From Polyangium sp. 15x6 (GTDB taxonomy: Bacteria; Myxococcota_A; Polyangia; Polyangiales; Polyangiaceae): a stretch of 64,000 nt of DNA. Location of the stretch: positions 27,848 through 91,847 of the forward strand of contig NZ_JASBQE010000048.1 in assembly GCF_029960785.1 (NCBI RefSeq), read 5' to 3'. The notes below the pieces were generated by a model. That model saw nothing but the letters and a program-made list of their open reading frames with translations, ran no database searches and was not told the origin of the DNA. Shown piece after piece: positions 54,201-61,595 of this stretch (position 1 is the stretch's first letter; every line of letters starts with the position of its first letter). The position numbers and the translations under genes were made by a program.

Positions 54201-55058
54201 CTCGCGGACATGCATGCCGAGGCCGACGCGTCGACGAGCGTGCTCCTCTCGGGCGCGCTCCTCTCGACCGGCGTGTACGGCATTCTGCGGCTCAACGTGG
54301 GCGTCTTGCCGGACGGCATGCGCTGGGCGGCGCTGACCGTCTCGATCCTCGGCGCGGCGGGGATCCTCGTCTCCGCGCTCGCGGCGATCGCGCAGGACGA
54401 CCTGAAACGGTTCTTGGCGCGCATTGCCGGTGCACACGGCGGGATTGCGCTCCTCGGGATTGGAGCCCTCACGCCGCAGGGATTCGAGGCGAGCGTGGTC
54501 ATGGCGGCGATGCACGGCGTGATCCTCGGCCTGCTCTTCGTGCTCGTCTCGGTCCTCGAATCGCGCGTGCAGACGCGCGACCTCGGGCGATTCGGCGGCC
54601 TCGCCCGGGAAATGCCCCTGTTCTCGATGCTGTTCGGTCTCGGCATGCTCGCGTCGCTCGGACTGCCGCTGCTCGCGGGCTTCTGGGGGCCGCTCCTCGC
54701 GCTCTGGGGCGCGTTTGCGCGGGAGCGGGCGATCGGCGCGTTCGGGGCGTTCGGAATGGTGGCGCTCGCGGCAGTCCACATCTTCGCGATGGGGCACCTC
54801 CTGTTCGGCGAGGCCCGCGAGGAATGGCAGAAGAGCAAGTACCTGGAGCCGTTCGGCGGCAAGTTCCCCGCGTTGCATGGCCGTGAGCTCGTGGCGGCGC
54901 TGCCGCTGGCGATCGGGCTCGTGCTGCTCGGCGTGGCGCCGCGGCCGCTCCTCGGAATGGTGGACCAGGCGTGCCTCTCGATGCACAGGCTCGTCGATCG
55001 ACCCGGGCCTTCGCAGATCGCGGCGGCGGATCCGCATCGCGACAGCGCCCGAGCCTGA
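51219..55058 (+). CDS. Giant NuoL/NuoM-like fusion membrane protein with PEGA-like and Ig-like insertions
   Basis: The 1279-residue protein is built as follows: helices resembling the start of NuoL (about 10-205); a soluble insert (about 210-375) with a PEGA-like core, TLTFTSHPGARVYLGVSDRA; more NuoL-like helices (380-515, with TFPFSGWLP); a signal-peptide-like helix ending AFADEP (586-606); an Ig/ASH/DUF1573-like beta segment (about 610-735); and a NuoM-like half (740-1245, with EYFLGVDGIS, VFPFPGYLADMH, QDDLKRFLA, GFWGPLLALWG). Residues that complex I antiporter subunits need appear to be replaced: Ala160 and Thr401 in the L half; Leu886, Arg985 and Ser1016 in the M half. It is therefore unlikely to be a normal proton pump subunit. 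No other nuo gene is nearby. ATG at 51219 precedes the first helix; an upstream GTG at 51096 is possible. hsdM begins 3 bp after its stop. Confidence 0.85.
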   Translation: MPAYAGPLAPVEAPLVPLGLVPLVPLFAAIVVALFGARMGRRRATHFALGATLLALALSLVDTARLASLDPARRALFDVAFRIARIGSLDVNASFVLDPLGAGFLLVALLVVAITHVSARKLIEDDRAALRFAATASLFASGLSLVALAADAIVWLFGWAAVVLATGIFIAGGKTSQASASAGMRAGVVASFGGAAIVSGLVFLFWGLGGAWLDEGRFLADFRARFVPVYAEGRLPAEQTIAEDVDRPRGERDVKSIAERAEKRGTLTFTSHPGARVYLGVSDRAQLAQNPAPFAVSPFVRRDIPAGTHSVVIVPGGGATVTGDGLEVAWIEGLVVPEGEDVRIAPLGPTVAFREIRDQLVIRDAEGRQSVARALAGKFGAGSIGLVTLACLLLFFGAAATSATFPFSGWLPRAASSLSPPALALVLGLALAPGPLLLVRLSDLYTLSSTASGVVTVFGVLSTALAGLRAALEHRHPHRLVFVAIAAVGLAFVAISLDEPAFAVVLLSLHALVRAATSLRTPEPREKRPTKELSFPGARALLDGPGAKLGEALFEAANTIARAASKLVSTIDDLVLGLPARLFERLFSLFAALVLLGLAAPAFADEPAGRAVLRPEFGGERVELSLAPDGEHMTGAFFVRNEGPGPLELSRVDARTSAADPRLPPGITVTVEGPRAVTRIAPGQERRVTVRWRYEAARARELYGQVIVESNSRTGGAEPGRPLAIAIHAERPLGLGFLGKSPLSVVVFFPLLGTLLALLLRVTRRDHPRVLAATSALVHGSLLAFVAWLCVRFDRAMSPADGNDGFQFLERARLFPSLGVEYFLGVDGISLALVAAAVLLAFVASIASATLRDRAATYHALAGLFLTASLGVLVSLDLFLFCAFFLLGVLPTSLLVARRGGPGPRRAAARVLVSSLIGAALLCAASFFLWQNADPTYLATGEFVLRAAAIPELARVAWVEQGLTIGGYSAVKVLWTALFVAFALRMSVFPFPGYLADMHAEADASTSVLLSGALLSTGVYGILRLNVGVLPDGMRWAALTVSILGAAGILVSALAAIAQDDLKRFLARIAGAHGGIALLGIGALTPQGFEASVVMAAMHGVILGLLFVLVSVLESRVQTRDLGRFGGLAREMPLFSMLFGLGMLASLGLPLLAGFWGPLLALWGAFARERAIGAFGAFGMVALAAVHIFAMGHLLFGEAREEWQKSKYLEPFGGKFPALHGRELVAALPLAIGLVLLGVAPRPLLGMVDQACLSMHRLVDRPGPSQIAAADPHRDSARA

Positions 55059-55061
55059 ACG

Positions 55062-56628
<1,567 letters not shown>

Positions 56629-56636
<8 letters not shown>

Positions 56637-57315
56637 GCCGTATCTGATTTGCCCGAAGAGCTGGCGCCGGAGCACGCTCGAGCCGGACGGCGAATCGATC
56701 CTGCGTGTCGACAGCGGCGGCACGCCGAGCACGTCGGTCGACGAATACTGGGACGGCGACCTCCCCTGGCTCACCCCGAAGGAAATCACGAGCTTTCAGG
56801 ATGGCCTCTTCGTCTCGCGCACGGAGCGCTCGATCACCCGGCTCGGCCTGGAAAACTCCTCGGCGAAGCTCTTGCCCCCGGGGACCGTGATGCTGACGAA
56901 ACGCGCGCCCGTCGGCGCCGTCGCCGTCAACGCCGTCCCCATGGCCACGAACCAAGGTTTTTTGAATTTCCGTTGCGGCCCCGCATTGCGACCGCTCTAT
57001 CTGGCCTATTGGCTCCGCGCGAACCGGCCTTACCTCGACAAGGTGGCGAACGGCTCGACGTACCCGGAGCTCTACCAGAGCGACCTCTTCGAATTCGAGC
57101 TCGCCGTGCCCCCGCTCCCCGTCCAGGATCGAATCATCGAGGTCCTGAGCGCCCTGCAATTCGCCGCGCTGCTCGGCCTCCCGCTCGAACAATCCGTGAC
57201 GCGCCCCGAGGCGATGGTCGCGCTCCAGGAGCAAAACCGCAGGCTCTCGAGCATCCGCGACGCGCTCCTGCCCTTGCTCCTCTCGGGCGCGCTCGACGTA
57301 TCCAAGAAATCGTGA
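56629..57315 (+). CDS. hsdS: Type I restriction-modification specificity subunit, half-length (single TRD)
   Basis: The 228-residue protein starts with GTG inside the end of hsdM. It has one target-recognition domain ([19 protein letters not shown] region, [30 protein letters not shown]) and one conserved helical spacer ending [15 protein letters not shown]. Full HsdS proteins are about 400-450 residues with two TRDs, so this is a half-S protein, which in known cases dimerises to recognise a palindromic split site. There is no sign of a second half downstream. Confidence 0.9.
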
Positions 57316-57348
57316 CGATACTGCGCCCCATGGCCTTATTCTGAGGTC

Positions 57349-58158
57349 ATGAATCCGCACCTTCTTTTCTTCCTTCCCCTCCTCCTCACCGTCCCCGCCT
57401 GTAGCCCGGCCATCGCGCCACGCACGGGCGACACCACGCCGGCGGGCAAGTTCGGCTGGTCCGTCCACGGCACGCTATGGAACTTCGGCTGGGGCCACTT
57501 CGAGGGCGGCGCCGGCCGCGACGAATCCGTCTCCACCGGAGGCGCGGACATCTATCCCGAGACGGAGACGTTCCCCTGGTTCTGGAGCGCCGGGTTCAGC
57601 GTGTACGACGTCGGCCTTCGTTATGGCGTCACGCGCTGGTTCGAGCTCGGCGCCTCCCTCGGCTTCCAGCGCCTCGGCGGCGAGGCGCGCTTCGCATTGC
57701 TCGACGAGGACAACCGCGATCCCGTCTCCCTCGCGTTCGGCGCCGGCGGGTATTACTCGGCGATTGGCAATGGCCCCTGGGGCCGCGCAGGCTTCGACCT
57801 GAGTATGCGCCTCGGCAGCGTGGCGCCGCTCCTCAACCTCTACGTGAGCCACGGGGCGACGTACAACACGGCCTACCGCGATTTACCGGGCAACGACGAT
57901 TGTCCCGAGGAAGCGCCGTGGCAGCCCTGCGGCCAGCTCGTCGGGGTGTTCTCGAACGAGACACGATTCTCGGCGGCTCTGGGGGTGGCGTTTTCGCTGG
58001 GCAAGGAGGGAGAGAAGCAGATCCTGACCTTCGGGCTCGTGCCGCACGTGGTGCTGGATTCGTACGGCCAGGAGCGAGCGCTGGGAGGCAGGGCCGAGGA
58101 TCTGCGTCACGATGCGGGATTGCATATCGTGCTGGGAGGGCAGGGGCCGGGGTGGTGA
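57349..58158 (+). CDS. Lipoprotein with outer-membrane beta-barrel-like sequence
   Basis: The 269-residue protein has a lipoprotein leader ending LTVPAC (Cys18). A series of alternating hydrophobic/Gly-Tyr strands follows (FGWSVHGTLWNFGWGHF, GLRYGVTRWFELGASLGF, LLNLYVSHGATYN), typical of small beta-barrels or beta-rich outer membrane proteins. No enzymatic motif. It is 33 bp after hsdS but unrelated in function, so it may have its own promoter. Confidence 0.65.
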   Translation: MNPHLLFFLPLLLTVPACSPAIAPRTGDTTPAGKFGWSVHGTLWNFGWGHFEGGAGRDESVSTGGADIYPETETFPWFWSAGFSVYDVGLRYGVTRWFELGASLGFQRLGGEARFALLDEDNRDPVSLAFGAGGYYSAIGNGPWGRAGFDLSMRLGSVAPLLNLYVSHGATYNTAYRDLPGNDDCPEEAPWQPCGQLVGVFSNETRFSAALGVAFSLGKEGEKQILTFGLVPHVVLDSYGQERALGGRAEDLRHDAGLHIVLGGQGPGW

Positions 58159-58178
58159 AGGTCCCCGCTGCGTGACGC

Positions 58179-58334
58179 CTACCTTCGATAGCGATTCCGC
58201 GTGATCCGCCAGAACACGAGGCTCGCCACCTGCCGCGGGCTCATCCCCTCGACGCGCAGGCGTAGGAAGCGCGCGAGGCGCAAGAGTCCGCCGGGGTTCA
58301 AGCGTGCGGCCTTTCGAAGGGTGCCACGGCGCAT
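58179..58334 (-). CDS. 51-residue basic small protein
   Basis: MRRGTLRKAARLNPGGLLRL begins a very basic, Leu/Arg-rich 51-residue product ending RNRYRR, with SPRQVASLVFWRIT in the middle. The stop codon TAG of the upstream repeat frame overlaps an AGGAGG that lies only 2 bp before this ATG, which suggests translational coupling. No family is recognised, but the composition looks like a folded or nucleic-acid-binding peptide rather than a shadow frame. Confidence 0.45.
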   Translation of the reverse strand: MRRGTLRKAARLNPGGLLRLARFLRLRVEGMSPRQVASLVFWRITRNRYRR

Positions 58335-58340
58335 GGCCTC

Positions 58341-58693
58341 CTACAGGTAGCAGCCGGGCGGTCTGCTTCCAGGGGGAGAGCGCCCCTCGCGAGCGTCGAC
58401 GTCCGCGGGGCGCTTGTCGACGACGCCGACGACCTCGTCGAGGAAGTCCGAGAGGTCGTCGAGGAAGTCCGAGAACTCGTCGAGGAAGTCCGAGAGCACG
58501 TCGACAACTCCGACGACCTCGTCGAGGAAGTCCGAGAGCACGTCGACAACTCCGACGACCTCGTCGAGGAAGTCCGAGAGCACGTCGAGGAAGTCCGCGA
58601 GGTCGTCGACCACCTTCGACGACTTCGTCGACCACCTTCGACGACCTCGTCGAGGAAGTCCGAGAGATCGTCGACGTTCACCCCCGTCGTCAT
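58341..58693 (-). pseudogene. Low-complexity acidic repeat protein gene with a frame break
   Basis: From ATG 58693 the product starts MTTGVNVDDLSDFLDEVVEGG, then goes out of frame. A second frame then gives repeated VLSDFLDEVVGVVD units and ends CYL at the stop 58341-58343. The break falls within two tandem copies of a 22 bp sequence (from 58605 and 58627); three copies would restore one continuous frame. Leu/Phe/Val and Asp/Glu positions suggest an amphipathic helical repeat. The downstream 51-residue gene is coupled to the stop codon. Real but broken, or phase-variable, are both possible. Confidence 0.5.
58437..58666. repeat. Seven copies of an 18 bp repeat, plus 42 bp and 22 bp higher-order units
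   Basis: GTCGAGGAAGTCCGAGAG occurs seven times, with two variant copies (ends GAGAA and CGCGAG). Two copies sit in a 42 bp unit that also contains CACGTCGACAACTCCGACGACCTC-like sequence split across the array, and the 22 bp unit beginning GTCGACCACCTTCGACGAC is duplicated near the 3' end. The spacing is that of a coding tandem repeat, not a CRISPR array. Confidence 0.85.
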
Positions 58694-58857
58694 CGTCGTC
58701 CACCGCCCCCCATCCGCATCCGCTGGAATCCTGCTCTCCTCCCCGACCCCCCACCGTCATGCCCTTGACGCTTCATGGGTCGATTCTTACTCTGCATCGA
58801 AAGAGGCCACGGGTCCGGCGACCGCATGATTCGCTCGAAGACCTGAGTCCCCGTAGG

Positions 58858-58902
58858 ACGCGGCGCCGGGCGCGACCCCCCCCCACGCGCCCGGCGCCGC
58901 GT
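58858..58902. terminator. Strong 17 bp hairpin in the gap before the nucleoside hydrolase 3' end
   Basis: ACGCGGCGCCGGGCGCG and its exact complement flank an 11-base C-rich loop. A TTTA follows on the plus strand. It lies about 78 bp beyond the stop of the minus-strand nucleoside hydrolase gene and could end that transcript or block read-through from the other side. A partial third copy of the arm (CGCGCCCGGCGC) occurs at about 58911-58922. Confidence 0.45.
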
Positions 58903-58979
58903 TTAGAACCCGCGCCCGGCGCACAGCGGGGACGTCCGTGGCCACGAGGCTCCCGATACTCCGCTCGGCCAGGCCGTTC

Positions 58980-60023
58980 TCACCCCCGATTCCACGCCCC
59001 CCAAGCCACCGCCACCCGCGCGCCCTCCTCGCCGAGCAGCCCTTCGGCGATCGCTCGCCTGGCCGCCTCGTCGTCCGTATCGAGAGACATGCGCGCTTCG
59101 ATCGCACGGCCCTCGATCGGCGCATGACGACCCGACAGAACCCCGGCAATCACGCTCCCGCGCGCAGGCAACGCCGCCCCGAGCGCCACATGCGACCTCT
59201 CCGCGAGGCCCACCCAGCCATCCTCACGGACGACGAGCGACACATCCTCGAAATCCACGAGCCCCGGCAGCGCCGCCGAGAGCACCGTGAGCGGGTCGTG
59301 CATGATCGAGCAATCCTTCCCCGTCTCGACCCACGCTTCCAGATGCCGCACGAAAAGCGCCGCCGCCGGATGCGCTTCCCTCAGGGCACACGCGAGCGGA
59401 TCGTCCGGATACACCCCGAGCCTCTGCCGCATCCCCTCGCCGAAGCTCCCCCAGCTCGAATGGCTGAACAGGAGCCGCGGCTTGTCCACCCGGCAAAGGA
59501 CCCGCGCAAACGCATCCGGGTCGAGGCGGGCATTGTATTGCGCCGCTTCCCGACGGTAAGCCCCGCAGAGCGCTGGCCCCATTTGAAAGAGCCGCACCCG
59601 CGCCGCGAGCTCCGGACGCAGACCCAGCGCCGCGTCGAGGTTCGTCAGCGGTCCGAGCCCCACGTAATCCACACGCGGATGCGCCTCGAGGACACGGAGG
59701 ATCTCCCCGACCGCGTCGAGGGAGAACGGCACGTCTTCGCGCGAAAGCCCGGCCTCCTCCACGAGGCACGAGGCGCGACGGCGTACGCTCGGCAACCCCG
59801 CGGCGACGGGGAGATCGACCCCCGCGGCCCGAAGCAGCCCCGCGAGGAACCGCGCCCGGCCTTTTTCGCGTGTCTCGTCGCTCGTCACGAGCAAGGCAGC
59901 CCGGAATCGCGACGGATTCGCCGCGAGGATAGCCGCGACGCACGTATCGTCCGGATCCGTGCCGATATCCATGTCGAAGATGGCCGGCGCCTCGCCGAGC
60001 CGTGGTTCGTTGATCGAGCGCAT
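58980..60023 (-). CDS. Nucleoside hydrolase (IunH-like)
   Basis: The 347-residue protein matches the nucleoside hydrolase family. It has a calcium-binding Asp cluster at the N terminus (IFDMDIGTDPDDTC, Asp17-Asp26), VGLGPLTNLDAAL and the C-terminal MHDPLTVLSA. Such enzymes hydrolyse the N-glycosidic bond of ribonucleosides; base specificity cannot be read. ATG at 60023 is only 30 bp from the left end of the IS element, which probably displaced its original promoter. Confidence 0.88.
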   Translation of the reverse strand: MRSINEPRLGEAPAIFDMDIGTDPDDTCVAAILAANPSRFRAALLVTSDETREKGRARFLAGLLRAAGVDLPVAAGLPSVRRRASCLVEEAGLSREDVPFSLDAVGEILRVLEAHPRVDYVGLGPLTNLDAALGLRPELAARVRLFQMGPALCGAYRREAAQYNARLDPDAFARVLCRVDKPRLLFSHSSWGSFGEGMRQRLGVYPDDPLACALREAHPAAALFVRHLEAWVETGKDCSIMHDPLTVLSAALPGLVDFEDVSLVVREDGWVGLAERSHVALGAALPARGSVIAGVLSGRHAPIEGRAIEARMSLDTDDEAARRAIAEGLLGEEGARVAVAWGAWNRG

Positions 60024-60052
60024 GACCCGTCCTCGTTACGGCGCCGGACATA

Positions 60053-60073
60053 CCCTAGCAGCCCGTGGACCTA
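60053..60073 (+). repeat. Left terminal inverted repeat of the IS
   Basis: CCCTAGCAGCCCGTGGACCT followed by A; matches the right end with one mismatch (C for T at position 18). Confidence 0.8.
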
Positions 60074-60125
60074 TCCCGAAGGACGATCGACAGGGACGGG
60101 AGGGGATGGTAGGTTTGTCCGCGTC

Positions 60126-61577
60126 ATGTCGATGGGTCGAAGACGGGAGAAGCAGGCGCCGCTCTGGGTGGCGGCGCCTTCGCTGCCGCGGTCGCCGGGG
60201 CACCGGTTCTACGAGAAGCTGAACGAGCTTCTGCGCGAGAACGGGTTTGACCGGGCCATGGAGGCGGCGTGCGCGAAGTACTTCGAGGCCGACGGAACGG
60301 CGGGTAGGCCGTCGATTGCGCCGGGACTCTACTTCCGGATGCTGCTGGTCGGTTTTTTCGAGGGGATCGAGTCCGAGCGCGGGCTCGAATGGCGGTGCTC
60401 GGATTCGCTGTCCCTGCGGGAGTTTCTCGGGATGTTGCCCGGCGAAACGGTGCCCGATCATTCGACGCTGTCCAAGATGCGCAAGCGCCTCGGCAGTGAG
60501 GTCTTCGAGGCGATGTTCGCCTTCGTGCTCGGGGTCGTCCATCGCTCCGGGCTTCTCCAAGGCAAAGTCATGGGCGTGGACTCGACGTATCTCCGCGCTG
60601 ACGCATCGATGAAGGCGATCGTGCGGCGCGAGACGGGTGAGGTGTACGCGGACTTCATCAAGCGGCTGGCGAAGGAGGAAGGCATCGAGAATCCGACCGT
60701 GGAGGACGCTCGGCGACTCGACCGCAAGCGCAAGGGCAAGAAGACGTCGAATACCGACTGGAAAAGCCCGACGGACGAAGAGGCCCGCATCACGAAGCTC
60801 AAGGATGGCCGCACGCGATTGGCCTACAAGACCGAACATGTCGTCGACATGAGCAGCGGCGTCGTGGTCGCCGCAGAGGTCTATTCAGCGGACCAGGCCG
60901 ACCCAGCGACGGTGGCGCAAAGCCTGGAGCAGGCGCGCACGAATGTGGAGCAGGCGAAAAGCGACAAGGACCGCGATTCGGATGACGAGCCGCCTCCGGA
61001 GGGCGGCAGCAACGACGCGCAGCCCGAGCGCACCGTGATCGAGGTCGTGGCGGACAAGGGGTATCACAAGGCCGAGCTGCTCCTATCGTTGAAGGAGTCC
61101 GGCTACCGCACCTATGTCCCGGAGAGGAGCCAGCCTGTCCGCAAATGGGTGGACAAGGGCTGGGACATGCAGCAAGCGTTTTACGAAAATCGATACCGCG
61201 TACGTCGTCCGAAGGGGCGCGCTCTCCAACGCAAACGCGGAGAGTTCATCGAGCGAACATTCGCCCATGCATGCGAGACGGGCGGAATGAGAAGGGTCCG
61301 AGTCAGGGGCCGGGAGAATGTGCGAAAACGCTACCTGGCCCATGTCGCCGCGCTCAACTTGGGGCTCGTGCTACGCCAAATTCTCGGCGCTGGGACTCCA
61401 CGGGGCCTGGCCGCGGCCCGGAAGGGCTCCGCCCTTGCGATCTTGGTGATATTGGCAGCCATGGTGGCTCTGGTACGGCGTATGCCGAGGCAATTGGCAC
61501 GATTTTCCCGGGCTGCGTGGGACGGGATGCCGCCGGGCCATGGGCGGGATGTTGGGATCGCGATTGGAGTGGCGTAG
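60126..61577 (+). CDS. IS1182/IS5-family transposase
   Basis: The 483-residue protein has the DUF772/InsH N-terminal domain (SIAPGLYFRMLLVGFFEGIE, LSLREFLGMLPGETVPDHSTL) and a DDE catalytic core: the first Asp in VMGVDSTYLRADASMKAIV, an internal VEVVADKGYHKAELL with the second Asp, and a C-terminal RGEFIERTFAHACETGGMRR with the Glu. ATG at 60126 is preceded by a short gap after the left repeat; the frame extends far upstream, but that part is shadow. The gene is not interrupted and should be active. Confidence 0.9.
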   Translation: MSMGRRREKQAPLWVAAPSLPRSPGHRFYEKLNELLRENGFDRAMEAACAKYFEADGTAGRPSIAPGLYFRMLLVGFFEGIESERGLEWRCSDSLSLREFLGMLPGETVPDHSTLSKMRKRLGSEVFEAMFAFVLGVVHRSGLLQGKVMGVDSTYLRADASMKAIVRRETGEVYADFIKRLAKEEGIENPTVEDARRLDRKRKGKKTSNTDWKSPTDEEARITKLKDGRTRLAYKTEHVVDMSSGVVVAAEVYSADQADPATVAQSLEQARTNVEQAKSDKDRDSDDEPPPEGGSNDAQPERTVIEVVADKGYHKAELLLSLKESGYRTYVPERSQPVRKWVDKGWDMQQAFYENRYRVRRPKGRALQRKRGEFIERTFAHACETGGMRRVRVRGRENVRKRYLAHVAALNLGLVLRQILGAGTPRGLAAARKGSALAILVILAAMVALVRRMPRQLARFSRAAWDGMPPGHGRDVGIAIGVA

Positions 61578-61595
61578 ATCCACGGGCTGCTAGGG
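61575..61595 (-). repeat. Right terminal inverted repeat of the IS
   Basis: Read on the minus strand it begins CCCTAGCAGCCCGTGGATCT, matching the left end. The transposase stop TAG (61575-61577) lies inside it. Confidence 0.8.

Larger units (their letters stand above)
60053..61595 (+). mobile_element. Insertion sequence of the IS1182/IS5-like type, about 1.5 kb
   Basis: A single transposase gene is bounded by inverted repeats of about 21 bp with one mismatch (left 60053-60073, right 61575-61595). The outermost bases contain CTAG on both sides (60055-60058 and 61590-61593), which may be a duplicated palindromic target rather than part of the repeat. The element is intact. It lies between two minus-strand genes and its right end overlaps the stop codon of the delta-60-repeat gene. 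Confidence 0.85.

Noticed and set aside
58437..58666. Repeat array as a possible CRISPR
   Set aside because: Repeats are contiguous or in coding phase, with no unique spacers of constant length and no cas gene.
58414..59127. Plus-strand Ser/Thr/Lys repeat frame
   Set aside because: It reads the same repeat on the opposite strand, then passes into Pro/Arg low-complexity sequence with no start support; the minus strand has the coupled downstream gene.
58938..60125. Upstream extension of the transposase frame to 58938
   Set aside because: It runs through the left IS end and antisense to the nucleoside hydrolase; the transposase starts at 60126.
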